Positions 13,952-29,942 of a stretch of DNA of 64,000 bases are shown here, piece by piece. The first letter of the stretch is position 1. Each line of letters begins with the position of its first letter. Source of the stretch: Manihot esculenta (taxonomy: Eukaryota; Streptophyta; Magnoliopsida; Malpighiales; Euphorbiaceae); NCBI RefSeq assembly GCF_001659605.2, contig NC_035167.2, positions 1,240,001 to 1,304,000 on the forward strand, given 5' to 3'. Below the pieces are notes generated by a model that was not told where the DNA came from, made no database searches, and saw only the letters and a program-made list of their open reading frames with translations. The position numbers and the translations under genes are program-made.

Positions 13952-16510
13952 TACTACATGTCATAATTTTTCATTATAATTGTTAAAATTTAATAAAATT
14001 TAGTATAATTATTTTTTTAATAATAATTATCTTTTATATTTATATATTTATAATTATGACTTTTATCATTTTTATTAATAATCATTTGATGTAGATCTAT
14101 CAAATCGAGAAAAGACAAGGATTGGGATGGCTGTTGATGGGTAAAACTATGATTGAAAATGACATGTCTTATATTTTAAATTTATAAATTTGTTTTATTC
14201 CCTAATTAAATAGTCTGGCCCTGTCTTGCCCTGCCATGCTGACTTAGAATTTGGATTTGTCTCTTCTTCCATGGTGGACAAATAATATAAGGAATCAGAT
14301 TCTCAAAATGCACTCTTGGATTCAAGGTTTCAGAAAATAAATCAACATGCATTCTTTTTTGTACGTTATATATAATAGTAGAGGCTGCCACCCTTTCTAT
14401 TAGAAAAGAAGAAAAGAAAAACCAGTATTTTGAATGACTATAAAGCTCTGACTTCTACAAGAGCTGTATTTCTGGAACATGGTACTTCAACATATTATAA
14501 GCTATCAGCAACGATTATATAATTTATAATTTGTTAATTTATTTTATTTTTAAATTAAAATTAAATAATAAAATAAAAAAATTTTATTATAAATTTTTTT
14601 CAAAAAAATATTCTTTTATAATAAATATTTTTAAATAAAGATTAATTATTTCCCGAGAGGGAAATTAACCGTAAATCAAAATATTTGGATAAATTTAAAA
14701 TTGACTGTAAATCACTCTAGATAATTTATATTATTTTATTGGAGCGTGGACATTAATTCATCACAGTAATAATTTGAATTTGACTTTGAATTTCTAATAT
14801 TACTGATAATGCATACATTTTCATGACTTGGAATTGGACTAACAAGCATTCCATAGAATTTTTAATTTATATATATATTTTTTAAAAAAAATTTGTGTGA
14901 AAATAAAAAGAATATTTTGTGGAACAAAAGGAAATATTATAATATATGGTAATTAAACCTACTCTATTTGATTTTTTTTTCTTTTTTTTTACTATAGTCT
15001 TAAGAATGTCTAAATTGGCACGATTCATTTTAAGAGAGAGGAATTACCAAGTTTTTCTGTGAATAAAATTACTCCAATTTTATAAGTTCATAGCCTATTA
15101 GATTTTTCTTTCTATGAAAATTAAAATATTAAAATTTCATTTGTTTTCAAAATCTATAATATAATTTCCTTTTTTGAAACAAGTAATTTTCATTAAAGTG
15201 GTTTAATTTTTTTTATCAAGAAAATATTTTTTTTACCAATTTCCCATATTACCTTAAACAACATAAATACAGGAAATATTTGATAAGGTTTAATCATATT
15301 AAAATTCTATAATAAATCTCCTGACATGATTCAATGTATCTACTAAGTCTCCTATCCTAATCCAATCTATCATATTAGTAAATTATTTTTAAGAAAGTAA
15401 TTATTTTTTATTATTTAATTACAATATGAAAAAAAAAAAAGCAACAACCTCCATTGAAATTAAAAAATTAACTAACTTTCACTTTTAAATTAATAAAAGT
15501 TTGTTGAATAGATGAAGGAGTATGTTCCACAATTACAGTCGCTTATCTGTCCACCATGGATGGAAAGAAAAATCCAAAATGAACATTGACCAAATAACTC
15601 TCCAGCAGAGGAAAACTACATCAAGGAACGCCAAAACAAGCCAAGAGATACCTTTTTAAAATTGCAAAATGGTCAGCAACACGTCTATTTAATTATTTTT
15701 TTATAATAGATTAATTTACAAATCTAATTGTAAATATTTTAATTTAATATTTGTTAAATCATTCTACATAAGCTCATAATCTTATCATTTTCATATTTTA
15801 TTTCCACCTCATCCTATTCAACAGCCGTCCCAATCCTTATCTTTCCACGATTTGATGGATCACACTTCTCCAACAGTCAATTATACTAAAGAAAAATATT
15901 TAAATATAAAAAATAAATATCATGGTTGATAAATTGGCTAAGTTTTACTCTCTCATCAGGTGTTTTACTCACAATTTCTTAAGGTTCTCTTTTGTTGGCA
16001 CTTGTATTTATAATAAAAAAATAATTATATCCTTATCTTCAATCAACTTGTATAGTTTATTGTTTTTGCATTTTATCTTTTTAACAAAAATAAAGTTTAT
16101 CCTTTTTGTATTTTATATATCTATTTTAAAATTTTATATTTCAAAATTTTTAAATAAAATAAATTTGCTAGCGCTTAAATTAATTTATAATATTAAGTAT
16201 TACGAGATATATACTTAAATATGAAGTTATTAGTCCATTTTTATTCAAAATTTTCAATTTTAATGATTTTTGTATTGATTTCAAAAATTAGATGTAATAA
16301 GAGAAGTCCTAATATATATATTTCTTCTAAATAAAATAAGTAGTTTGTTTAATTTCTCTTTGAAAAAAACTCTTTTGAGAATCATAAGCACTCATTTTCT
16401 AATCCAACAAAACATGTTCTCTTTATATACTTTAGGTACTATGTCATTTATCATGTATTCAGATACTTGTAAGAATTTACTTTTATCGAGTGAGAAACAA
16501 AATTAAGAAC
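13952..16510. other. Spacer between GH1-A and solo LTR 2
   Basis: No coding region supported. 14690-15540 is homologous to parts of 31680-33150 and to the reverse complement of 49480-52400. Positions 15535-15645 hold a minus-orientation copy of the conserved CCATGGATGGAAAG..CTCTCCAGCAGAGG module. 15154-15158 (CTATA) is the uninterrupted counterpart of the insertion site used by the element at 49860-51868. Confidence 0.65.
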
Positions 16511-16515
16511 GGAAA

Positions 16516-18686
16516 TGTAATACCCGGCTAGACTCCGGTGTTGGAATTCTAACCTTTCGACGGAATCTCCGTTGGAATCCGGAATCTCGAATGTCGGAAC
16601 CTCCTAGAAGGGTAAAAATATGTTTTTACAAAATGATTTTCATGATTTTATTGTTTGGTTTTGAGTTAAAGTTTTAAAGAAGAAAAGAAAAGAGATTGAG
16701 GGAAGGGCCCAGGTTCGGCCGCCGAATCTCATGTTCGGCCGTCGAACATGGGGCAGATGCGGAAGCTCTTTTGGCTCCCGAAGGTGGTCTGGCCAACCAC
16801 CAATAAAAAGCCCCCTGTCCAAAAATGGGCGAGTTTTCTCTCTCTATTTCCGGGCAAGGTGAGTCTCCGCCACCCCTTGATGATATTGTATTTTTCCTTC
16901 AAATCTCTCAAGATTTTTATGAGTTTTTATCTTGTTTTTGAAGATTTTAAGCTTAATCCAAGATTTTGAAGTTTGGAGACCTCTGGGGACTCTCTCTCCT
17001 CATCTCCAAGTTTGGGTCGCATCTACCCTTGATCTTCAAGAGGTAAGTGTAGATCCTTGCTTTTTCCTATGTTTTAAGTAAGTTTTAATAAGGGGTAAGA
17101 GTTGAATATGCATGCTTTGGTTAGATCTATGTTTTAGAGTTTATGTTAGCTATATGTTAAATGTATGCCCTTGTGATGTTTTTGTTGTTGTTTGTTGGGG
17201 CTTAAGTTAGTTTTATACCCCTTATGCATGTGGGTGTGAGAATGCATATTGTAGGAAGCTGGGTGTGAGGATTTGAGAGTTTGGGATTGAAATGCTTGAG
17301 GCAGAATCGGGTTCTGCCCTTCTGGCGAACCCAAGTTCGGCCGCCGAACCTGCCTGTGGAGGCAGCCTTTGGCCCCCTAAACTGCCCCCGAAAGCATGGA
17401 CTTTCGGATCTGGAGGGGAGTTTCGGCCGCCGAACCTGCCCCCGAAAGTTGGTGACTTTCGGTTCTATGAAGGCTTTCAGCCGCCGAACCTTGCCCCCGA
17501 AAGTGCTTGACTTTCAGATCTGTAGGGACTTTCGGCCGCCGAACCTGCCGCTGAAAGTCCCCTGCCCAACCTTCCTTTGCTTGTTTTGTGTACATATTTT
17601 ATGATATTTTAGGGGGTTTTTGGGGAGATGTTTAGAGTCTTGTTAGAGTATGTTTGGTCCCTCACTTGAGTCCACCTGTGTAGGATCGGACCCGAGAGAC
17701 CGTAGAGACCAGCAGTGAGTTAGCTGCTTCGGTTGTAAGCAAGCGTCAGCCAAAGGTGAGTAGAACTAAACTATTCTATTTTTTTCAAAGTAATCAAACT
17801 TTTAAGTATGTTCATGCATCATGTTTTGTAATAGGTTGTTTGTATTAGAATTCACGAATATGTTGCATTGCATAATTTGCTGTTGATGTGAATGGATATT
17901 GGATGACCCACTAGCCCTCAAACAGGTTATGATATGATACGGATATAGAAGTCCAGGGTTGTCCATTCTACGCCCCTGGTACGATGTAAGGGAAAGACCA
18001 GAGTTGCCCATTCTACGCCCCTGGCATAGTTGGATATGTTATATTATGTTTAAGAGGAAGTCCTAAGGAGCTCCATCGAGGGCCGGGCATTATTTGGATA
18101 TGCAGAGAGTTACTGGTGACAAGTCCATCCTTGATGTGAATTGTTTGTATTGTGATGCATTTCATGAAAGCATATGTTTATTAAACTGTTTTTATAGTTT
18201 TGCTCACTAGGCTCTTGTAGCTTACCCCTTTCCCCTAACCCCCAGGTTTGCAGGTCAGAGATAGCACAGAAAGTCGGCATGGGTGATGTTTATGTTGATG
18301 TAATAGTTTAGTAGTGGACATATAATATGTAATGGATAGATTTGTGCTTTGCCCTAGTTTATGTTTTGATAAATCCCAGTGAACATTTTTTTTATGTAAA
18401 GGTTTTATAATGAGTTATGTTAAACCAAGCTTGATGTATATGATGTTGACCATACTAGAGCATTTGATGAGGGCTCTAGTGTGGGTTTTATGTTTACAGT
18501 TTATGATGAATGTACAGGTCGAGCTTGGTATATGAAAAGTTTAATTTTTTTTTTATGAAAATGTATGTTCATATTTGGGATTTTATCAGGTATACAGGAA
18601 GCATAGTAGACTTGCTACGGGTTCCGGCGACCTTAAGTCGATCTGAACCCTAGCGCCGATAGCGGTCTGGTTTCCGGATCGTTACA
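16516..18686. mobile_element. Solo LTR 2 (same family as 3260-8552)
   Basis: 2171 bp, TGTAATACCCGG..CGTTACA, flanked by a perfect GGAAA duplication at 16511-16515 and 18687-18691. Intact ends plus target duplication without an internal region define a solo LTR. It shows the uninterrupted form of the site where the nested element sits in solo LTR 1 (CTGAACCCTAGCGCC here). Confidence 0.9.
17380..17565. repeat. 54-55 bp GC-rich tandem repeat in solo LTR 2
   Basis: CCCCCGAAAG recurs at 17385, 17439 and 17494, each time followed by CTTTCGG or CTTTCAG and GCCGCCGAAC. Each unit contains the complementary words CCGAAAG and CTTTCGG, so it can form hairpins. Confidence 0.75.
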
Positions 18687-18710
18687 GGAAAGTTTACTCT
18701 CGATCAAAGG

Positions 18711-19164
18711 TGATGATCTGAGATCCAAAAGAATGTAGAGTTTTGGTATGATTGAGCTAGCTTAGCCTGAATGGTTCATGCCTTCCTCTTTTATTCCTTT
18801 TTCTCTTGCCCTCTAGTGACGCATAACTGTTACCCTACTATAGTGTCACCTGTCGCTATCATACAGAGCCGTACGTACAGACGTACCTGCCTTCTCATTA
18901 TTGTCAGGCGGCCATTTAATTCCCTCTGGCGCTCATGCTAATAGGACCATAATATAGCTGGGTTTGTTCCCTACTGACTCATCACGTCAGGGGGGCTAGA
19001 TCCTTTTTTGATGAGTTCGGGCTCTGGTTTGCCCGGCCTGCCAGATGTGATCTAGGTTGTGCGATAATGGACCAGCTTGCACGGTAGGCTCTAATGGGTT
19101 TTGGACCGGTCTTTCTTACAAATGCTCGACTACGGCCTGGATGCCAGAGACCCAGCGGTCATTA
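18711..19164 (-). mobile_element. Tat-like LTR, antisense, no clear target duplication
   Basis: Starts TGATGATCTGAGATCC and ends CCCAGCGGTCATTA. These ends resemble the LTR ends of the elements at 49860 and 52523 (TGATGACCGCTGG and GGATCTCAGATCATCA, reversed). The middle is not obviously similar, so it is probably a different subfamily. The flanks (AAAGG left, AATTT right) do not match. Confidence 0.5.
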
Positions 19165-19370
19165 AATTTGATGGAGTAACAAAGCCTCTAAAGAGTCTCC
19201 ATGGGTGTGTAATCATCAAATTCTTCAAATATTTTGGTTGTTATCCATGCGAATTCTGGTACCAACTCAGTTTCTCCCAATTATGGGTCTTTTTTTTTTC
19301 TTCTTCTTCTTGGTCTTCTTGTTTACTTCTAATACAAATGCAATACCAGAGGAGTTCAAACTTTTTTTTA

Positions 19371-21075
19371 AATTTGTAACTCAATAATTATTTTCTCATT
19401 TAAGTAAAAATATATCATTGAATAATTATAAAAATTATGTACATGAGAGATTATCATGAATATGCCATCTTCTCTTTGAAAGATTTGGTGACCAAGTAAA
19501 ACATTGGATGATTTTTTATGAACCATAGGCTCTTAATGGATTCGCTTATGATGATAGATTTTTTGCTTCTCGTCGATACTCATCTTAGGTGAATAATGAA
19601 TTTCGTGTTAGAAACTCAGCTACTGAACCTTATATAATTGCTCATAATCTACTCCTTTCTCATTCTACAGCGGTACATATATAGGAAAAATTACAAGGTA
19701 TCTTTCTATATATATATATATATATATTGAATGTTATTATTTATTTCTTTAACGAACATACATAAAGATTTAAGCTTATTGTTTTATTGACTTTGTAGAA
19801 AACTCAAAATGGCAAGATTGGAATAAATCTCTTCACCTTCTGGTTTGAACCTCTCTCCAATAGAGCTGTTGATATAAAAGTGTCCAAAATAGCCCTTTGA
19901 CTTCATGTTTCGACTGTGAATCTTTATTTCAAATTAACCTATAAATTAAGCTTTTATCATATGCAAGTCTTTATTTAATAAAGACATTTATTTCATATTT
20001 TTCAGGTGGATGGATCCTTTAACTTATAATCGATATTCAAGGACTATGCAAGATTTAGTTGAAGATAAATTACTTAATTTTACCGATGAAGAAACTCATT
20101 TGCTCAAAGAGTTGTATGATTTTATTGGATTACAATACTACACTTTATATTATGTAAAGCCAAATGCTTCAGTTAATCAAAATCGTATAAAATATAAAAT
20201 TGATAATAACATCACTGAAATTCATAAGTTTTATAAAAATATAATGTAATAGAAATTGAAATGGAAGTAATATATATATATATAAGAAGTCCAAAGAAAC
20301 CTCTACATATAATTATTTCTAGTTAAGTTATAGAATATTTGATTAATGAACATATATTTTTTTTTACCTTACAACTTGTGATTACGAAGGCAATTTTATC
20401 GGTTCACAGAATAGTATACTAAAAAATTTAAAGTTATAACAAATTAAGATATAGATTATATATTCGTAGATATATTACTAACATAAAAATTAATTTTACA
20501 AGCTTACTTACCTTGATTTTATATTTATTCGAAAAACATACATCATTTATTGATTTATAGCAAAGATAGATATAACAATTCAATAATATAAATTACTGAG
20601 AATGGTAAGTGGAGTTAATAACTTTTTCATGTAGGAATATCAATTTTTAAATATAGTTATATTTTATTGGTTTTATTTTTTTTTTTTAAATTGTCTTAGA
20701 GGTTGACAATTTTAATGATGAAAACTAACCCATTGAAGAAGTACTTAAAGATTAAAGATGAATTCAGGATAGACTATTATCGAAAGCATACGTGGAATAC
20801 TTTAGGATCTCTTAAGTAAGTCTGAATTTCAAAATCTTCATCTAAAAAGTTATGGTAATTCTTAATTTGTTTTTCTAATGATGGCTGCTTTTTGCAGGGA
20901 ATATAATGTTAACATCAAAGGATATTTTGCTTGGTCCTATTTGGACAATTTTGAATGGAACATTGGTTATACTTCAATATTTGGTCTATATTATGTTGAT
21001 TACAAAAACAATTTAACAAGAATCGCTAAAAATTCGGCTATTTGGTTTACGAAATTTTTAAATCCATCAAACTAG
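19371..21075 (+). pseudogene. GH1-B pseudogene (exons 7-13 only)
   Basis: Starts inside what was intron 6; exons 1-6 are absent and unrelated sequence lies upstream. Exon 7 (about 19443-19695) has several stops, including TGG to TAG just after the acid/base motif, which reads FYEP instead of FNEP. Exon 8 (about 19799-19914) is shifted by an extra base. Exon 9 (20006-20223) reads well. The exon 10 acceptor is ACAA rather than CAG. Exon 11 keeps ITENG, exon 12 has stops, and exon 13 (20898-21075) is fully open. This is a truncated dead copy, and no promoter remains. Confidence 0.85.
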
Positions 21076-21297
21076 ATTCTCCGAATCGAGATTAGAGATA
21101 TATTATTTTTTTATGAGTTAGAATTAAATTCATTACATAGTATGTCTTGTATGGAAATTTTGGTGATGCCTTTGAATTCTCGGCATATGCCTTGTTGTAA
21201 TTCTTTGAATAAATATTAGACATTATTCTCTTGATTAGTTGTATTCCATTGTAAAAACAATAATCAAAGAAGATTTAAGATATGTTTATGCATTGAC

Positions 21298-22118
21298 CAA
21301 AGACTTCTCCATGCAGTGGAATGAACGCCAAATGAGAACTGAAAGGACAAAACTAATGGCAGAGCGTCAAAAAAATTTATGAATTTTTTATCGATTGATA
21401 GTTTATAGTTACTGTTTTTTTTTTTAATTTTCAATAATTAAAAGAAGTTACTAGGAAACCTCTCAAAAAGAATAAAAAATTTTGATTATTTCAATTTGAT
21501 TTTGATAAAAAAAATTAAAAAAAAATGAATCAAACAATGATAATAATATATTATTTTCGATAATATAGAGAGATTAGATCATAATTAAAGTTAAAATATT
21601 TTAATTAAATTTTAAAATATTAAAAATAAAGTGTAAAAAATAAAAAATCTACTGTAAAGTCCATTCGATCAAATCAAAACAAATTAAATTAATTCGATTT
21701 GATTGAGTTTTTGTTCTTAATCGAATTAGTTTAATTTTGAATACTAAAATTTAAATTTTCAATCTATTAAATTTAATTTAATTTTGAATCGAATTGATCA
21801 AATAATTACCCTAGCATTTAACAAAGTGCTCACGATAATGATAAATAAAAGTTTTCATCAAAATGTAAGTTTTAATTTTTTTTTTTCATTTTGTAATATT
21901 ATTTTGCACAATGCTATTATTTCAAGTTATATGACAAACAAATTTAAAAGATTTTGGAATAAAAAAAAAAAAAAGAAAAGGAAAAAAGGTTTGCCATTTC
22001 TGTTCTTACTTGGCGTCCAGTATTCCTCCATGTCTGCTGGAGAATTCTTTTGTCAATAAATTAACATTACAGGTCAACTGTCATTTTCGGTTTTTATCTT
22101 CATCTATGGTGGACGAAA
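21298..22118. repeat. Inverted-arm module downstream of GH1-B
   Basis: Left arm 21298-21376 (GACCAAAGACTTCTCC..GGCAGAGCGTCAAAA), right arm 21990-22118. It corresponds to 13294-13951. The centre carries the AATTGAATT/CGATT-type repeat (21490-21800) that also opens the window. Confidence 0.5.
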
Positions 22119-24450
22119 GCAACTATATATCATAATTATTTTTTTTTCACTTTAATTTATATTATAGTTTCTAAAAAAATGCATGCAGTGTATAAATTTA
22201 ATAAAAAAATTAAAATATAAAAGTTTTTAAAATTTAGAAAATACTTTATCAATACTCATGAAACTCTTATATCTCCGCTTACTTTTTTATTATAATTTTT
22301 TAAATTTAATAAAATAATTAATATTTATCTATATATATCCTTTTCTTCAGTTGACAGTTGAAGTAGATCTATCAAATCGAGAAAAGAAAAGGATTGGGTA
22401 AGACTGCGAGTGAAGTTGACAAGTCTTAAATTAAAATATTTATATTTAAATTTATAAATTTGTTAAAATAGCCATGCTCTGCTGACTTAAAACTTGGGAG
22501 AAATTATGGTTCAATCTTTTTCCATGGTGGACGAATCAACAGCTTCAGACAAGAAATATTTGATAAGGTTTGATCAAAATAGGATTGTATAACAAGTCTC
22601 CTAACATAATCCAGTGTATCTACTAAGTCTCCTAGCCTAATTCAATGTATCATAAATTATTTTTCAAGAAAATAATTTTTTTAATTATTTAATTGTAATA
22701 TAAAAAAAAGTTAATTTGAAAAACACTCATGTATAGAAAAATGTTAGTTTTATATAGATTGTCAAAATCTATAGAATGACTTTTTGTTTGAAATAAATAA
22801 GTTACTTTTTAAAAAATTGATTAATTTTTTATTAGAAAAATATTTTCTTTTTATTATAATATAATTATAAAAGGATTTTAAAAAATATTTTATCAAATAA
22901 ATAGGATGTAAATTACAATACATAATTAAATTGGTAGTATGTACTTGATTAAATTAAATCCTAGATAGGTTTAGAAATATACATTAGGTTTAGAAATATA
23001 CATTGGGAATCCTAGGAAAATTTTATGAGTTTCCTAGGAGATTCCTAGGAAAATATGTAATTATCAATAGAAAATAAACTGTTTAACAAAATATGACGTT
23101 TAATTAGACATACATAAAAATTTAAAAAAATTTAAAAATGTTGACAAAAGAAAAATAGTCATTGTGAGATCTTAAATAGCGTTTTTAAAACTCGTAATGG
23201 GTCGATACGTAGTGAAAGGCAAATAAAAGGCATAAATCTTTAAATGAGTTTTTCAAATTGGGGTTTTAATATTAATTCTGACACTCGTAACAAAAGTTAC
23301 GATCAAAATATTTTTTGTCATTCAGTGGTCGGCCAATCTTTTCATTCTAAATATTACGACCCATCTTGTTCACATCACATTTATTTTTGGTCAAAATTGA
23401 TTTAAAATCTCTTCATTCTAAATATTACGACCCATCTCGTTCACATCACATTTATTTTTGGTCAAAATTGATTTAAAAATATGATTACAATTATAACTAA
23501 TATCAAAGGTTTGAATATTCTATATAAAAATTAAAAAATTAGATATAAAGAAATGTGTCTTTAACACTAAGTTTTTACCTTATATATTTGGGGCCCTTCA
23601 ATTTGAATACCATAAATAAATACTCAGAATTAATCTACTCATTCATTAGTTGAGACTTATATTAGAAATATACATTGGGAATCCAAGGAAAATTTATGAG
23701 TTTCCTAGGAGATTCTAGGAAAATTTTCTATAAAAGGAATTCCCACGATGCTGCCACCTTTTCTATTAAAAGGAAGAAAATGGAAAATTAAAAAAAAAAT
23801 TATTTTGAATGACTATAAAGCTTTGACTTCTAGACTGGAGCTGTACTATGTATGTTTGATTTGAACTTCAACAAACTTTTTTTAATTTAAAATTAGCTAG
23901 TTGATTAATTTAAAAATATTTTTCCTACCATTTTTGTCCTGTACGTACAGCCAATATCGTAACATGATTTGAGGGAGAAAAAAAAAACACATTTGGTACC
24001 ATTTCGGGATCGTTCCCATTGAATTGAATTGCTATATATTCTTATATAAAAATATTTTAAATAAAATAATAAATAATTATTTAATTTCTTTATTTTTATG
24101 TAAAATGCTTTTCACAAATAAAGTATTAATAAAGTTGATGCATACAAAGTTCTGATTTTATAAATTTTTAATATTTATAAAATAATTGTTTTTAAAATAA
24201 ACAAGTGATTTTTATTAAAGTCATTTAATTTTCTTTTAACGATGAAAATAATTTATTTTACTAATTTTCTATAATACCTCAAACACATAATACGAGAAAT
24301 ATTTAATAAGATTTGATCATATGAATCATACTTGTTCGTAATTATAAGAGTGCGTTCAAACTGGGTATGTGATACTAGCTGCGGCTATAGTCTCTTCAGT
24401 GGAGGCTCAATCGGTGTTGAAGACGTAATGCTTCGGTTGGCAGAGGAGAT
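22119..24450. other. AT-rich spacer, second copy of the left block
   Basis: Collinear with about 857-3254. No open gene. It contains a small direct duplication (about 23395-23470 repeats 23330-23395: TCATTCTAAATATTACGACC) and a relic at 23575-23612 of the exon 2 fragment seen at 2670-2694. The position around 24452-24456 (AGGTA) is the empty counterpart of the solo LTR 1 insertion. Confidence 0.65.
23575..23612 (-). pseudogene. GH1 exon 2 scrap
   Basis: Matches 2664-2702 (TATATTTGG.GCCCTTCAATTTGAATAC), the minus-strand start of GH1 exon 2. Exons 3 and 4, present in the first block, are missing here. Confidence 0.45.
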
Positions 24451-24451
24451 C

Positions 24452-25869
24452 AGGTAGATGGTTGAGAGGCTCCCGAATTGACATGTTTTTGCAATTTAGT
24501 TGTTTTTCTCAGTATTTTTACAATCTTCTCGATTTCAGACATGGTCATAAAAATAAAAACAAACTGTTAAAGATCTCTGACAATGGCACCAAAATTTGAT
24601 GGGTGTCAAATCCGTCAATTAAAACTTATCTCTCTTCTCTTAATTCAATATGAATTTATAGATAAAGTGAGTATCGAGCCCACAGAGACCTTAACTCTGT
24701 TTAATTTAGATGACTAGTTCAAAATAAAAAGAATAATTTAAAATAAAAAGAGAGAAGAAGTGAATTTTTATTTGAAAAAATTGATTTTACCTTGAGTAAG
24801 TCAAAAAAACTTAAAAAGAAAAATAAATAATGCAATTGAGATGGTAAAACAACTAATTAAATTAAATTATGCCGAAGGTAATGAAATTGAGGATTTGACG
24901 GTTGATCATTAATTAGAAAAATAATTCATTTTATTATCTATTGTTTTATTATAGTGGTCAAACACGCGAATCAATTCCCACTAGTTCTTTCTTATGGTTA
25001 ATTTAATCCGTTTCACATTTAAATTAATTCCTAGTTAATTAATAAGTCCAACAGGCATGTAGATTTAATTAGTTAACTATTTTAAGAGAGAATAATCCAA
25101 ACTTGATCAATAATAACATGCGAATTATTTAAATTAAATCTACTAATTTCTTAATATAGAGAAATATGCTAATTGCTACTTGTTATTAATCTAATTAAAT
25201 AATTAAGGATTTAATTAGGTTAATTAGTACTATGTTGTCTTCCCAAGAGATTTAATAGATGTTTTGAATTTTTAAGAGGACAATAATGAAGATGGTGTTT
25301 TTCGAAATAAAAAATTAATAGAAAATAGAAATAAAATGGAGTGAATTTAAGCGTATAATCTCACAATTTGAATAAAATTTCAATTTGGATTAATTTCAAC
25401 CGAAAAGGAAAGAAGTTAATCCAAAATTCCATAATTTAATTTACAAAAGTAGTGATAATCCCGCAAGAGATGCATCAGAATTCAGAACTCAGAATACAAA
25501 AAGTAGGGAGATATGAATATAAGCAGTTGCTCAATTATGATGCCTGAGATTTGGGGATTGTTTATTTAGGTCTTTAGAAGGCTTGGAGCATTGGGCTTAA
25601 GACAGATTTTGGCAGAATGAACTAAAATTTTGAGCCAATAGGTAGCGGGAGAAGCAGAGCAGAGGAACATAGGAGGACCGTCAGGTGATGATCAAGACGC
25701 AGTTGATAATATCACCGAGTAACCACCAAAAGAGACTCTCTTTCTCTCGCTCTCTCCGACCTCAATCAATGGTGAATCACTCTTAGACCCCACAAATCTA
25801 TGAGCTCAATTCAATGGACCAATCTCGAAAAATTATTCAATTCCTTGTATAAACTTGACAAAAATGGCA
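24452..25869 (-). mobile_element. Antisense Athila-like LTR, second copy
   Basis: Homologous to 8558-9907 without solo LTR 1. On the minus strand the LTR (about 25869 to 24597) ends CACCCATCA. It is followed by TTGGTGCCATTGTCAGAGA (24578-24597, primer-site-like, one base from the TGGCGCC type) and an ATG beginning MSEIEKIVKI. The reading ends in a stop within about 50 codons. Confidence 0.55.
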
Positions 25870-26125
25870 GGTTAAAATAATTTTTAAAATTATCAACTGA
25901 CCACTTTTAAATAATAAAAGTTTGTTGAAGTTGAAATCAAACACAAGGAATACAATATTCCACAATCACAGCTTATATTGAAGTCAAAGCGTTGTAGTCA
26001 TTCAAAAGAATATTTTTCTTTTCTTTTTTATCAGAATAGGTGGAAAACCTCGTGCGAATTATTATTATTATTATTATTTTAGCAGAATTTCCTAGGAAAC
26101 ATCATAAGACTGACGAGATGACAAT

Positions 26126-26167
26126 CATGCATGCACTACGTTCGCCCTCTCATAAACTCTATATAAA
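26126..26167 (+). promoter_or_regulatory. Promoter of GH1-C: RY-type motif and TATA box
   Basis: CATGCATGCA (26126-26135) and TATATAAA (26160-26167), same spacing as before GH1-A. Confidence 0.65.
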
Positions 26168-26233
26168 GGGGGCATTGCCAAGAAGTGAAAATCACACAAG
26201 CACTTGCAATCATATTCATACACCATTGTTATA

Positions 26234-29086
<2,853 letters not shown>

Positions 29087-29216
29087 ATCCTCCATCGAGA
29101 TTAGAGATATATTATTCTTTTCATGAGTTAAAATTAAATTCATTACTTAACATGTCTTGTATTGAAATTTTGATGATGTCTTGAACTCTAGGCACATGCC
29201 TTGTTGTATTTCTTTG

Positions 29217-29222
29217 AATAAA
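29217..29222 (+). terminator. Polyadenylation signal of GH1-C
   Basis: AATAAA about 130 bp after the stop, in the same context as GH1-A. Confidence 0.55.
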
Positions 29223-29305
29223 TATTATACATTATTCTTTTGATTAATCCTGTTCTATTGTGAAAACGATAATCAAAGAAGATTTAAGATATGATCATGC
29301 ATTGA

Positions 29306-29942
29306 CCAAAGACTTCACCAGCAGTGGAATGAACTCCAAATGAGAACCGAAAGGACAAAACTAATGTAGAGCGTCTAAAAACAAATGATGAATAGAGAAT
29401 TGTTATCGAACAGTAGTTTATAGTTATTTTTTTTTTCAATAATCAGAAAAAATTTAATAAAAAAACGTCTCAAAAAGAATAAAAAATTCAGATTTTTCTC
29501 CAAAAATATAGGACTCACATTTAACAAAGTGATCGTAGTAAGAAATGAGATGATAAATGAAAGTTTTCATTAAAAGATTTATTGTAAAAAATATTTTCTA
29601 AATGTAAATTATTTTTCATAAACAAATCAAACATTAGTAATATAGAGTTAGCTTCTAATTTTGGTAGAATATGAATATTTTTTAATTAAATTTTTCTAAT
29701 AATTTAAAATAAAAAATGATAAAGGTTTGTTATTATTAGATACAAACTCAATTAAATTATTTTTTTTATTAAAAAAAAGGCTATTGAGTTGTTTTGACGC
29801 TCTGCCATTAGTTTTGTTCTTATTTAGCATCCTTTGGTGGAGTATTCCTCCATGTCTGCTGGAGAATTCTTTTTTCCAAACATTAATATTAGTCAATTGT
29901 CATTTTCCTTTTTTTTTTTTTCCTCCATCGATGGAGGATGAA
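29306..29942. repeat. Inverted-arm module downstream of GH1-C
   Basis: Left arm 29306-29377, right arm 29780-29900, homologous to 13294-13951 with an AT-rich centre. Confidence 0.55.

Noticed and set aside
15922..16218. 98-codon hydrophobic open frame
   Set aside because: Composed of AT-rich Phe/Ile/Leu/Lys codons in spacer DNA. No homologous frame survives in the inverted copy near 49,000-49,260.
17281..17604. Several overlapping open frames, both strands
   Set aside because: Produced by the 54-55 bp GC-rich tandem repeat in the solo LTR.
19101..19387. Open frames at 19101-19379 and 19205-19387
   Set aside because: They start in LTR sequence and run through a pyrimidine-rich stretch; no recognisable protein.
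26204..26233. Upstream in-frame ATG of GH1-C
   Set aside because: The extra ten codons are not conserved in A, D or E and would sit in front of the shared signal peptide.
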